DNA of 23,275 nucleotides, taken from positions 1-23,275 of the forward strand of contig JAWXTU010000030.1 of assembly GCA_044433285.1 (NCBI GenBank). Reading direction: 5' to 3'. Positions 1 through 7,940 of the stretch are shown one piece after another. Source of the stretch: Aphodosoma sp044433285 (GTDB lineage Bacteria; Bacteroidota; Bacteroidia; Bacteroidales; Paludibacteraceae). The position numbers and the translations under genes are program-made. The notes under the pieces were generated by a model that did no database searches, had not been told where the DNA came from, and saw only the letters and a program-made list of their open reading frames with translations. Numbering within the stretch: position 1 is the first letter of the stretch; every line of letters begins with the position of its first letter.

Positions 1-77
1 TTAAACTTACCTTTAATTTTATCTACAACAACTACGCTAGTTGTTCCAGATTTATTTATTTTTTTCCTTACAAACAT
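1..77 (-). CDS. Partial IS1634-type transposase (N-terminus, cut by window edge)
   Basis: Reading the minus strand from the ATG at 77-75 gives 25 codons that begin MFVRKKINKSGTTSVVVVDK and run off the window. This opening (basic MFVRKK, then N-K-S-G-T/S-T-S-V, then a V-x-D-K strand) is how I know transposases of the IS1634 type (IS4-like DDE superfamily) to begin. No catalytic residues lie inside the window, so it cannot be judged intact or broken. A strong Bacteroidota promoter sits directly upstream. The assignment rests on a short N-terminal match. Confidence 0.7.
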   Translation of the reverse strand, partial: MFVRKKINKSGTTSVVVVDKIKGKF

Positions 78-329
78 GCTGCAAAGATATAAAATTAAAG
101 CGAGGCACCCAAATCTGGTGTCGTAAAATTCATTTCTGTCTTAATTTCAAGCAGTTACAAATCTACTATTTTTAAAGTGTCGAAGTCAGGAGGACTTTTA
201 AAACTCCCAGAATATAAAATTAAATAATTAGCAAATTTGTTGCAAAGGTAGTAGTTTTTAGGCAATATTCCAAAGTTTTAGTCAAATATTTTTTTGTCTG
301 GTTTTGTTGTTTATTTGCTCATTTTTTTG
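78..329. other. Non-coding stretch between IS gene and tyrS, probably with the IS end
   Basis: No gene is visible here. The outer end of the insertion sequence should lie in this stretch, somewhere around 180-225. I could not fix the terminal inverted repeat or the target duplication because the other end of the element is outside the window. A short hairpin AAGTC-aggag-GACTT lies at 183-197. A 13-base A/T-only string (87-99) recurs at 212-224. Confidence 0.4.
82..113 (-). promoter_or_regulatory. Promoter of the IS transposase
   Basis: On the minus strand TTTG (113-110) is followed after 20 bases by TATCTTTG (89-82), an excellent match to the Bacteroidota -33/-7 consensus. Only four bases separate the -7 element from the transposase ATG, so the transcript probably starts at or within a few bases of the start codon. 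Confidence 0.7.
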
Positions 330-337
330 TAATTTTG
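306..337 (+). promoter_or_regulatory. Promoter of tyrS
   Basis: TAATTTTG at 330-337 matches the Bacteroidota -7 consensus TAnnTTTG. GTTG at 306-309, 20 bases upstream, is an imperfect -33; an exact TTTG lies at 303-306 with a longer 23-base gap. Transcription would start near 343-345, leaving a leader of about 30 bases before the tyrS ATG at 376. Confidence 0.55.
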
Positions 338-375
338 CATTTCAATTTTAGAAACATATTAAACACGAAATAATT

Positions 376-1671
376 ATGAAAAATTTTGTTGAAGAACTTA
401 GATGGCGTGGGATGATTAAAGATATGATGCCTGGTACTGAAGAGCAACTGGCTAAAGAGGTTACGTCGGCATATGTGGGTATAGACCCAACGGCTGATTC
501 GTTGCATATTGGACACCTTTGTGGGGTGATGATGCTTCGCCATTTTCAGCATTGTGGACATAAACCTATTGCGCTTATTGGTGGTGCAACTGGTATGATT
601 GGCGACCCATCTGGTAAATCTGCCGAACGTAATTTGCTTGATGAGGAGACTTTGCGCCATAACCAAAATTGTATTAAAGCGCAGTTAGAAAAATTCTTGG
701 ACTTCTACTCAGATGCTCCAAATGCAGCCGAACTAGTGAATAATTATGACTGGATGAAGGAGTTCTCTTTCTTGGATTTTGCTCGTAATGTAGGTAAGCT
801 TATCACTGTCAATTATATGATGGCGAAGGATTCTGTGAAAAAACGCCTAAATGGTGAGTGTAATTCTGGTATGAGTTTCACTGAATTTACATATCAATTG
901 TTGCAAGGTTATGATTATGTGCATCTTAACAGAGAGAATAATTGTAAATTGCAGATGGGTGGTGCAGATCAATGGGGCAATATCACTACTGGTACTGAAC
1001 TTATTCGTCGTATGGGCGGTGGTGATGCTTATGCACTTACTTGTCCGCTGATTACCAAGGCAGATGGAGGTAAATTTGGTAAAACAGAGAGTGGTAATAT
1101 CTGGTTAGATCGTAGATATACTTCTCCTTACAAATTTTATCAATTCTGGCTTAATGTGGCTGATAATGATGCTATCAAATATATTAAGATTTTTACAAAT
1201 ATCTCAGAAGAGGAGTGCACTGCACTAGAGGCAGAACACAATGCCGCACCTCACTTGCGCTTATTGCAAAAGCGTTTGGCACAGGATGTTACCATTATGG
1301 TTCACTCGCAAGAGGATTATGACAAAGCTGTTGAGGCTTCTGGTATTCTCTTTGGTAATAGCACGGCTGATGCTCTTTATCGTTTGGATGAAGAGACTCT
1401 ATTATCTGTGTTTGAGGGTGTGCCTCAATTTGAGGTAGAGCGTAGTGCAATTGAGGCTGGTGTGCAGCCACTTACTTTGTTGGCTGAGATGACACAGGTG
1501 TTTACCTCAAAGGGTGAGGCTCGCAAATCAATTCAGGCTAATGGGGTGAGTATCAATAAGGTAAAACTTACTGCGCCTGACCAATTAATCGGAACAGAAC
1601 AACTACTTAATGACAAATATATTTTAGTGCAAAAGGGTAAGAAAAACTATTATATAATTATAGTAAAATAG
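376..1671 (+). CDS. tyrS: Tyrosyl-tRNA synthetase
   Basis: Cytoplasmic class Ic aminoacyl-tRNA synthetase that charges tRNA-Tyr with tyrosine using ATP. The 431-residue product has the family's usual length. The Rossmann catalytic domain carries HIGH at residues 44-47 (SLHIGHLCG), the QMGGADQWGNI tyrosine/anticodon-domain segment near 193-203, and KFGKT at 233-237, the TyrRS version of the KMSKS loop. The C-terminal 70 residues resemble an S4-like RNA-binding domain (SKGEARKSIQANGVSIN). The ATG at 376 gives the expected N-terminus (MKNFVEELRWRGMIKDMMPG) and lies about 30 bases after the predicted transcription start. The gene is monocistronic and converges on aroE, with a shared hairpin between them. 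Nothing looks degraded. Confidence 0.97.
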   Translation: MKNFVEELRWRGMIKDMMPGTEEQLAKEVTSAYVGIDPTADSLHIGHLCGVMMLRHFQHCGHKPIALIGGATGMIGDPSGKSAERNLLDEETLRHNQNCIKAQLEKFLDFYSDAPNAAELVNNYDWMKEFSFLDFARNVGKLITVNYMMAKDSVKKRLNGECNSGMSFTEFTYQLLQGYDYVHLNRENNCKLQMGGADQWGNITTGTELIRRMGGGDAYALTCPLITKADGGKFGKTESGNIWLDRRYTSPYKFYQFWLNVADNDAIKYIKIFTNISEEECTALEAEHNAAPHLRLLQKRLAQDVTIMVHSQEDYDKAVEASGILFGNSTADALYRLDEETLLSVFEGVPQFEVERSAIEAGVQPLTLLAEMTQVFTSKGEARKSIQANGVSINKVKLTAPDQLIGTEQLLNDKYILVQKGKKNYYIIIVK

Positions 1672-1783
1672 AGTACCGTTGCTAATTTGATTACCTCTGG
1701 CTGTATCTGGCAGAATCGGACATACTCAGATATACTCAATCGGGGCTGGCAGATTAAAAATAAGGTAATGAGTCCAAAAATAA

Positions 1784-1827
1784 TTGGGAAGATAAAATCT
1801 TGAATAATCTAGATTTTATCTTCCCAA
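1784..1827 (-). terminator. Hairpin terminator between convergent tyrS and aroE
   Basis: A perfect 17-base inverted repeat (1784-1800 and 1811-1827) encloses a 10-base loop. Read on the minus strand the stem is followed by TTATTTTT, the tract expected of an intrinsic terminator for the aroE operon. Read on the plus strand it is followed by the weaker ATTTTGT and may also stop tyrS transcription. The right arm lies inside the last codons of aroE, whose stop codon occupies 1811-1809. Confidence 0.75.
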
Positions 1828-2696
1828 ATTTTGTATGCAGCATCGGCTTGTGCGTATAGCATTGCAAGTCCAGATTTAATTTTGCACCCTCTCTTTTCGC
1901 CGAATTGCAAAAATTGTGTGAGCTCTGGATTATAGACTAAATCATATAATAGATGCTGCCTAGTTAAAGCGTCGTATGGGATAGTGGGGTATTCTGTTAT
2001 ATTTGGGGTCATACCAACTGGTGTGGTATTGATTATCAGCTTGTGGGACTCTATCATTTCAGCTGTTAATTGGTTGTAATTTATTATGTTATCGCAGTCG
2101 GAACTATCGGAGCAGTCGGAACTATCGGAGCAGTCGGAACTATCGGAGCAGTTAGCACAGTCAGTAGAGTCGGTGTTGTAGTCCTTAACCGCTCGTGATA
2201 CTTTTACATATTTAATGTCTAGTTTGTTCAATACATACGCCACAGCCATTGAAGCCCCGCCAGTGCCGAGTATTATAGCCCTGTTGTGGTGTGGCTCTAG
2301 CAGAGGAGTGAGGGTGTTCTCAAACCCAATAACATCTGTATTATAGCCGATTAATCGAGGTTTGCACTCCTGAACACGGTTCTCGGGGCTGTTCTCGGCA
2401 CAGCTTTTTCTCTCTGAGAGATAAATTACTTTTATCGTGTTTACCGCTCCTACCTCTTCCGCCTCCTTACTCAATGAATCGAGATATTTTATAATCTCTT
2501 TTTTATATGGTATAGTTACATTGAATCCGCTCCATTTTTCACTTTTCAAAAGAGCTTCAAAATCGTTGATATTCTCCAAATCAACAAGATGATATTCTGC
2601 ATTAATTCTCTCCGCCTTAAATTTTCCATTGAAATAATCAGCTGAAAAAGAGTGGTGTACAGGGTGCCCTATCAAGCAGAATTTTTTATTTCCCAT
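1809..2696 (-). CDS. aroE: Shikimate dehydrogenase with repeat insert
   Basis: NADP-dependent reduction of 3-dehydroshikimate to shikimate in aromatic amino-acid biosynthesis, in the cytoplasm. Landmarks in order: shikimate-binding S-x-S (HHSFSA, residues 15-19), GFNVTIPYKK with catalytic Lys65, GAVNTI (83-88), GYNTD with Asp121, the nucleotide-binding loop GTGGAS (144-149), VSR (166-168) at the NADP-phosphate position, INTTPVGM (222-229), and the C-terminal GLAMLYAQA with Gln283. At 295 residues it is longer than the 245-280 that I expect of the family. The excess lies in two segments: about residues 92-112, with a short ENSPENR duplication, and about residues 174-203, a Cys/Ser/Asp tandem repeat directly after the NADP-specificity strand. 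All core motifs are intact, so the enzyme is probably active. It is the last gene of the minus-strand run, 61 bases after the DedA gene. Confidence 0.95.
   Translation of the reverse strand: MGNKKFCLIGHPVHHSFSADYFNGKFKAERINAEYHLVDLENINDFEALLKSEKWSGFNVTIPYKKEIIKYLDSLSKEAEEVGAVNTIKVIYLSERKSCAENSPENRVQECKPRLIGYNTDVIGFENTLTPLLEPHHNRAIILGTGGASMAVAYVLNKLDIKYVKVSRAVKDYNTDSTDCANCSDSSDCSDSSDCSDSSDCDNIINYNQLTAEMIESHKLIINTTPVGMTPNITEYPTIPYDALTRQHLLYDLVYNPELTQFLQFGEKRGCKIKSGLAMLYAQADAAYKIWEDKI
2094..2152. repeat. aroE: 18-base tandem repeat inside aroE
   Basis: Three identical 18-base units (GCAGTCGGAACTATCGGA on the plus strand) occupy 2094-2111, 2112-2129 and 2130-2147, followed by a partial, decaying copy to about 2152. 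Because 18 is a multiple of three the reading frame is kept, and on the coding strand each unit adds the six residues S-D-S-S-D-C in permuted form. Copy number can change by slippage without a frameshift. Confidence 0.95.
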
Positions 2697-2757
2697 GTTA
2701 TAAGGTTTGTTTTTGGTTCGAGGAGTTTTTATATTCTGTCTTAAAATCCAAATTAAG

Positions 2758-3525
2758 TTAGTTGTTCCCTCTGGTTTTTACAAACTTTTTTATAGCGTAG
2801 ATAACAATGCACAATACTATCACAATTAATATTGCTGCACCTATTTGGTGAGAATATTGATTGATTAGTTCCATATTATCCCCTACAATATAGCCAATCA
2901 CAGCCAAAACAGCATTCCATATACCAGCACCAATAGCGGTGTATAAAATAAATGGCAATAGAGGCATTCGAGCTAGCCCTGCAGGCACAGATATTAGTTG
3001 TCTGATACCAGGTATCAAACGCCCCACAAAGGTAGATACTGCACCGTGATCATTAAAATATGCCTCCGCTTTTTGTATCTTCTCGCTACTTAGCAAACAC
3101 ATTCTACCTAACTTACTATCAGCGAATTTATAGATAATAACACGTCCGAGTGTCATAGATAATACGTAGTTGATCAATGCTCCAAGTATTGCACCAATTG
3201 TAGCAAAAAGTACTACAAGATATATATTTAATTTAGAGTCTGGTTGAACAGATATAGCCGCTGCAGGTGGCACTACAATTTCTGACGGGAATGGTATAAA
3301 TGAACTCTCAATTGTCATCAAAGCTGTGATAGTGGTGTAGTTCATATTATGGTCATACCAATTTATCACCTTCTCCATAATAGAGGTTTTTTCGGTAGGA
3401 GTATTCTCCACAACCAAGTTCTCCACAACCAAGTTTTCAACTTTTAATGAATCTACACTTTGTGCTCCACAAATCGCAATTGAAAATATTGCAGCGATGG
3501 TAATTAAATAAAATTTCTTGTTCAT
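2758..3525 (-). CDS. DedA/VTT-family inner-membrane protein
   Basis: Polytopic inner-membrane protein of the DedA (VTT domain) family, members of which are implicated in transbilayer recycling of lipid carriers such as undecaprenyl phosphate and in envelope homeostasis. Of 255 residues, 1-21 look like a signal or anchor (hydrophobic stretch ending CGA). Then comes a polar linker with a duplicated VVENL unit, then ESSFIPFPSE (73-82), hydrophobic segments around 100-128, and the family signature FVGRLIPGIRQLISVPAG (166-183). Further membrane helices lie at about 190-215 and 227-245, and the tail is basic. The acidic/Pro pair and the GR-PG-R-PAG residues that define the family are all present. 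The N-terminal extension of about 45 residues is longer than in the usual 200-220-residue family members. The gene sits 52 bases after the TPR gene and 61 before aroE, probably in one operon. Confidence 0.9.
   Translation of the reverse strand: MNKKFYLITIAAIFSIAICGAQSVDSLKVENLVVENLVVENTPTEKTSIMEKVINWYDHNMNYTTITALMTIESSFIPFPSEIVVPPAAAISVQPDSKLNIYLVVLFATIGAILGALINYVLSMTLGRVIIYKFADSKLGRMCLLSSEKIQKAEAYFNDHGAVSTFVGRLIPGIRQLISVPAGLARMPLLPFILYTAIGAGIWNAVLAVIGYIVGDNMELINQYSHQIGAAILIVIVLCIVIYAIKKFVKTRGNN
3406..3435. repeat. 15-base direct duplication in the DedA gene
   Basis: CTCCACAACCAAGTT occurs twice back to back (3406-3420, 3421-3435). It lies in frame and duplicates five residues in the linker between the N-terminal hydrophobic segment and the VTT domain. 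Confidence 0.9.
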
Positions 3526-3577
3526 ATAATAAAATAGTTTTTTTGTTAGTTTTGTGATTTTTTCAATAAGCCATCAT

Positions 3578-5035
3578 TTATAAAAATGGTTCGGCATCTG
3601 GAAAAATTAATAAAAATATCTCTTTTGCGTTGTGTGTATAATTTGTAGCTAAATTATAGAATTTCTGCATCTTATCATACTCTTCTAAGGCATAGTATGT
3701 TATAGCCATAAATATAAATAACTTTTCGCCTAGTGCTGGATTTAATTTATAGGCTTTTTTATAATATCTAATTGCCTTTTTAAAATCTTTTTGAGTGAAA
3801 TAATAATTCGCTGCATCAAGGTTGTACAGTTCGTTGTCTGGCATCTCTTTTATGCATTTGAGCAGGTGTTTTATTCCACTCTTTCTCATATTTATATCCT
3901 TAATACCTAGTTCTATCTGATATGTGGCTAGCCTGTGTTCAGCCTCAATAGTGGGGTATAGTTCTAGATGGATTTGCATAAGTTTTTCGGCTGAAACATA
4001 ATCATTTTGAAATACATAGTGGTCTGCTAATTCGTTCCAAACAGCAAAATTCCAATTTCTATCACCATATTTAGGATCGTTCCACGTATCAATGTAATAC
4101 TCAGCAATTCTCGATAAATAACACTCAATTTGCTTATATTCGCCGAATTTGCGATGTAAATTTGCTCGAAATGTAATATACTCTTGATTATAAAAAATAT
4201 AATCCTCAATTACTACGCAAATTTCAATGGCTTCTTCATCTCGTCCGAAATGGTTGAAACACTTAGCCTGCAAAAAATATGCCTCACCGTCCCAATCCTG
4301 GTCTATCCCAATTTTGAGATTAATTGTATCTAATGCCTCTTGAAATCTGTTGGAGTTGTAGTATGCAACTGCCACTTCATATAAAAAGTGATATTTAGTG
4401 CTATCTCTGTCTACTACAAACTTATAATACTCAATAGCATCATCATATTTCTCAATTAGCATCGACGCTTTTGCCTTCTCTAAATAGATTGAATGATCTT
4501 CTGGGAAAAATAGAAGAGCGTGAGAAATAAAATATAGTGCGTATTTGGGTTTATTGTAGTTGTTGTATAGAGTAATTATTTTAAGGAATGAGGAATATAG
4601 CGAATCTAAATCGCACAGTAAGAGAAACTGTTCAAAGCACTCTTTAGCCTTTTTCGGATTATTGATAGATACATATGCTTCAGCTATTATAAAATAGTAC
4701 ATATGATCTATATTGTCTAGCCCGATTTTATTTAGCAGTTTAATTGTTTGTCTGTATTTACCTCTGTAATTGTTACTTATACTCTTTTGGGCAGGTATCT
4801 CTAATGAGTCTGGATGTAACCAACTACCATATTTAAGAGCCACATCAGAGAGATGAAATTGATTTTGATTAATTAGCGTATTTGCTATCATAATCATCTC
4901 ATCTTCACTGAAATATACTCTCTCTCCTGCCTTATACACGCTTTGGAATTTATTCACCAATTCTAATGAATTTAGTCTATCGTTGGCATAATCATCAGGA
5001 TTTTCGTCCGAAAACTCATCTGGAAATTCTCGCAT
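3578..5035 (-). CDS. Tetratricopeptide-repeat protein, cytoplasmic
   Basis: A 485-residue protein with no signal peptide or membrane segment, so presumably cytoplasmic. The first 20 residues are strongly acidic (MREFPDEFSDENPDD). The rest is a helical-repeat solenoid in which TPR-like units can be picked out: NPKKAKECFEQFLLL, EKYDDAIEYYKFVVDRD, YYNSNRFQEALDTI, and near the C-terminus KDFKKAIRYYKKAYKLNP followed by ITYYALEEYDKMQKFYNLA. TPR solenoids bind other proteins; the partner here is unknown. It lies between glgB (51 bases upstream) and the DedA gene (52 bases downstream), all on one strand, which suggests co-transcription but gives no firm functional clue. I do not recognise a specific named protein. 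Confidence 0.85.
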   Translation of the reverse strand: MREFPDEFSDENPDDYANDRLNSLELVNKFQSVYKAGERVYFSEDEMIMIANTLINQNQFHLSDVALKYGSWLHPDSLEIPAQKSISNNYRGKYRQTIKLLNKIGLDNIDHMYYFIIAEAYVSINNPKKAKECFEQFLLLCDLDSLYSSFLKIITLYNNYNKPKYALYFISHALLFFPEDHSIYLEKAKASMLIEKYDDAIEYYKFVVDRDSTKYHFLYEVAVAYYNSNRFQEALDTINLKIGIDQDWDGEAYFLQAKCFNHFGRDEEAIEICVVIEDYIFYNQEYITFRANLHRKFGEYKQIECYLSRIAEYYIDTWNDPKYGDRNWNFAVWNELADHYVFQNDYVSAEKLMQIHLELYPTIEAEHRLATYQIELGIKDINMRKSGIKHLLKCIKEMPDNELYNLDAANYYFTQKDFKKAIRYYKKAYKLNPALGEKLFIFMAITYYALEEYDKMQKFYNLATNYTHNAKEIFLLIFPDAEPFL

Positions 5036-5061
5036 ATTCTTTAGGCAAATAGGGTGTTAAT

Positions 5062-5078
5062 TATCTAAAATTTAGATA
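5062..5078. repeat. Perfect palindrome in the glgB-TPR gap
   Basis: TATCTAAA-A-TTTAGATA is a perfect inverted repeat with 8-base arms and a one-base centre. It lies between the glgB stop codon and the TPR gene start. With no room for a loop it looks more like a protein-binding site than a terminator, although such A/T palindromes also arise by chance in low-G+C DNA. Confidence 0.4.
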
Positions 5079-5086
5079 TATAAGAA

Positions 5087-7102
5087 CTACAAATTAGAAC
5101 GGCGCAATACCATTGCAGAGCGCGCAGGTATATAAAGTTGCAACCACTCTTTGTTTTTAAGGTGAGATGGTTGTGTGATATGTTCAACAGTATCATCTGC
5201 CAATCCAAATCCACCAAACTCTTTAGCATCTGTATTGAGTTCTACTCTATATTTACCTCGTTTGATTAATATACCATAGTCTGTGAATGATTTTTCTGGG
5301 TTGAAGTTGAATACAAACACTAAATCTTTGCGTTTGTATGCTACCACTTGGTCTCCCTCATTATCCCACACTTTTTCAATGCTTATTTCGTTAAACTTCT
5401 TCTCGCCTCTGATGAGATTAATCATCTTCTCATCAAATTTGCCTAAGTTCTTGTAGTTCAAGTTGTCATCATCTGCAAGCGACCATTGTCTGCGAGCGTA
5501 TTTGTGCGACCAGCCGTTACCCTGACGTGGGAAATCTATCCATTCTGGGTGGCCAAATTCGTTACCCATAAAATTAAGGTAACCTCCATTGATTGTTGAG
5601 GCTGTTATCAGACGTATCATTTTATGAAGTGCGATACCTCTGTTTACCATAAATGTCTCATCTCCATGTTGCATATGCCAATACATATCAGCATCTATGA
5701 GTCTGAATATTATGGTTTTATCGCCCACTAAAGCTTGGTCGTGCGATTCGGCATATGAAATAGTTTTCTCTCCTAAACGGCGGTTAGTCATCTCATAAAA
5801 TATGTGTCCTGCACGCCAATCTTCATCTTTTACCTCTTTGATATATTTAATCCAAAAATCTGGTATACCCATCGCCATACGATAGTTAAATCCAATACCG
5901 CCATCTTCAAAAGAAGTGGCTAGTTCTGGCAATCCAGACATCTCTTCTGCAATTGTAATCGCCTCTGGATTAACTTGATGTATTAATTTATTAGCTAATG
6001 TAAGATAGCACAGAGCATCGCCATCTTGATTCATATTATAGTAATTGGAGTACTCTTTAAAGTCTTGACCTAGACCATGATTGCGATACAACATTGAAGT
6101 AACGCCATCAAATCTATATCCATCAAATTTGTATTCTTCTAACCAGAATTTGCAGTTTGATAGTAAGAAGTGGAGTACCTCATTTTTGTTGTAGTTAAAG
6201 CATAATGAGTCCCAAGCAGGGTGCTCACGTCTCTCTCCACCGTGAAAATATTGATATGGCGTTCCGTCAAAACGACCTAAACCTTCCACCTCATTTTTAA
6301 CAGCGTGCGAGTGAACGATATCCATAATTACAGAAATTCCATTTTTATGAGCCTCATCTATTAGGCGTTTTAGATCTTCTGGAGTACCAAATCGAGATGA
6401 TGCCGCAAAGAAACTAGATACGTGATATCCAAATGAGCCATAATAAGGGTGTTCTTGAATAGCCATTATTTGAATGCAGTTATAGCCATCTTTTACGATG
6501 CGCGGCAATACATTTGTACGAAATTCGTCGTAACTGCCCACTTTCTCCTCTTCTGTGCCCATACCGATATGGCACTCGTAAATCATTAACGGATTGGTAG
6601 TTGGGTGGAATTTGCGTATTTTAAATTTATACATCTCGTCTGCTTGTGGGTCCCACACTTGCGCAGAGAATATTTTTGTTACAGGGTCTTGTATCACACG
6701 TCGTGCCCAAGCCGGTATACGTTCGCCCTCGCCTCCGTTCCAACATACTACTAGTTTGTATAGATCGAGGTGTTTAATAAACTTTTTGCTTATTTTTAGC
6801 TCCCAGATACCATTCTCTTGTGGCTGCAAACGATATTTCTCGTTCTTTTCCCAGTTGTTAAACTCTCCAATAATGTAGATAGCTGTAGCATTTGGAGCCC
6901 ATTCACGAAACACCCAACTGCGCTTAACATTATGCATACCAAAATATAAATATCCTGATGCAAAGCTTGACAAATTATCGTGTGCATCTCCTAATAACTC
7001 TTTTTCTTTAGTGAGTGCATAGTTGTGTCTTCCGAGTAGTGCGGTTTCGTATGGTTCTAGAAACGGGTCTTCTGCAACAATTTTAAGTTTATCTACTTTC
7101 AT
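5087..7102 (-). CDS. glgB: 1,4-alpha-glucan (glycogen) branching enzyme, eukaryote-like GH13 type
   Basis: Makes alpha-1,6 branches in glycogen by cutting and transferring alpha-1,4 chains. Of 671 residues, about 55-150 are a CBM48-like N-terminal domain (WVFREWAPNATAIYIIGEFNNW). The GH13 barrel follows: region I DIVHSHA (261-267), region II GYRFDGVTSM with nucleophile Asp332, region III TIAEEMSG with Glu386 as the likely acid/base, and region IV YAESHDQALVG with Asp455. The C-terminus is a beta-domain (about 580-671). FDGVTSMLY and YAESHDQALVGDKT are typical of the branching-enzyme group shared by eukaryotes and some bacteria (I recall it as GH13_8), rather than the E. coli GlgB type. Its ATG overlaps the stop codon of the upstream lipoprotein by four bases, implying translational coupling. 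No glycogen synthase or phosphorylase is nearby. Confidence 0.95.
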   Translation of the reverse strand: MKVDKLKIVAEDPFLEPYETALLGRHNYALTKEKELLGDAHDNLSSFASGYLYFGMHNVKRSWVFREWAPNATAIYIIGEFNNWEKNEKYRLQPQENGIWELKISKKFIKHLDLYKLVVCWNGGEGERIPAWARRVIQDPVTKIFSAQVWDPQADEMYKFKIRKFHPTTNPLMIYECHIGMGTEEEKVGSYDEFRTNVLPRIVKDGYNCIQIMAIQEHPYYGSFGYHVSSFFAASSRFGTPEDLKRLIDEAHKNGISVIMDIVHSHAVKNEVEGLGRFDGTPYQYFHGGERREHPAWDSLCFNYNKNEVLHFLLSNCKFWLEEYKFDGYRFDGVTSMLYRNHGLGQDFKEYSNYYNMNQDGDALCYLTLANKLIHQVNPEAITIAEEMSGLPELATSFEDGGIGFNYRMAMGIPDFWIKYIKEVKDEDWRAGHIFYEMTNRRLGEKTISYAESHDQALVGDKTIIFRLIDADMYWHMQHGDETFMVNRGIALHKMIRLITASTINGGYLNFMGNEFGHPEWIDFPRQGNGWSHKYARRQWSLADDDNLNYKNLGKFDEKMINLIRGEKKFNEISIEKVWDNEGDQVVAYKRKDLVFVFNFNPEKSFTDYGILIKRGKYRVELNTDAKEFGGFGLADDTVEHITQPSHLKNKEWLQLYIPARSAMVLRRSNL

Positions 7103-7923
7103 TGTATATTAAGTTTTCGTTTATAATTCTCAATTTTTTGTGATGTGTTCAGTTGTAGATTTGTATAATTCATAAAATCATACAACATCACTCCCAATTC
7201 ATATGTCTGTGTAATAGCCCTCTTTTCATTTGAATTTAGGTAGTATATATACTCTTGACTTGCGCCTAAGAGGGTTATTTTTATGCGTTTATCGCTGTTA
7301 TCGGCTATAAATTTAAATACCGATCTATCCAACTCTTGATCAAAAATAATTGTCTCATTAAATGTATCTAAATCTACAAATGAGTAGATGCTTGCGTCGT
7401 CAGCCACAGATGAAAGTACCGTTAATGAGTCGATAGTTACAGAAAATTGGTTGTGGTTTGCCTTTTTCCCCACGTAATATGAAGTTAGCATTAATTTTCC
7501 GTGTTCATCGGTCGTAGGTTTTAAATAACAACGTGCAGTGTTATTTTCTGTGCGCAATATATTATGTTCAAAAGTTCCAATATCTTGATATTTTTCATTT
7601 TTTGTATGCTTAAATGGCTTTACTAGTTGTGGAATAGCCTCATTACAGACTGCAACCATACTATCTATATACTCCAGTGAGCGCACAGATTGTTTATACT
7701 CAATTTGCCATTTTAATGTATCAGCACATCGCCTTGATGCAACATCTCTAGGGAACAATATATGTATTGTATCTATCAGATTTAGAGCCTGTTGCTCGTC
7801 TGAGATTGCTATGTTGTTAATCCTTTCTATGTACTCTGTCGCACCGTTTTCCTCTTTTTTTGAACAAGAGAGTAGCAGTACAAAAGTACATAAAAACAGT
7901 AAAGTTATATGTTTCATTTGCAT
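7099..7923 (-). CDS. Uncharacterised lipoprotein upstream of glgB
   Basis: A 274-residue exported lipoprotein: a short basic start, a hydrophobic stretch, and the lipobox LLLSC with lipidated Cys20. SKKEE follows immediately; a charged stretch just after the cysteine can act as a surface-export signal in Bacteroidota, so outer-membrane or surface location is possible (inference). The mature part shows no domain that I recognise: a helical first half (about 25-110) and a more beta-like second half (about 115-230). Met3 is an alternative start. The gene overlaps glgB by four bases (ATGA) and heads the apparent operon, with its own -7 element at 7948-7941. Confidence 0.8.
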   Translation of the reverse strand: MQMKHITLLFLCTFVLLLSCSKKEENGATEYIERINNIAISDEQQALNLIDTIHILFPRDVASRRCADTLKWQIEYKQSVRSLEYIDSMVAVCNEAIPQLVKPFKHTKNEKYQDIGTFEHNILRTENNTARCYLKPTTDEHGKLMLTSYYVGKKANHNQFSVTIDSLTVLSSVADDASIYSFVDLDTFNETIIFDQELDRSVFKFIADNSDKRIKITLLGASQEYIYYLNSNEKRAITQTYELGVMLYDFMNYTNLQLNTSQKIENYKRKLNIQ

Positions 7924-7940
7924 ATTATTAATTTACATTG

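Noticed and set aside
87..224. 13-base direct repeat (87-99 and 212-224) as a target-site duplication of the insertion sequence
   Set aside because: One copy lies inside the transposase promoter, so within the element; both are pure A/T and probably coincidental.
1672..1783. Structured RNA or gene remnant between tyrS and the aroE terminator
   Set aside because: Only short imperfect repeats (ATACTCA twice, ATTACC/GGTAAT) were seen; nothing supports a defined element.
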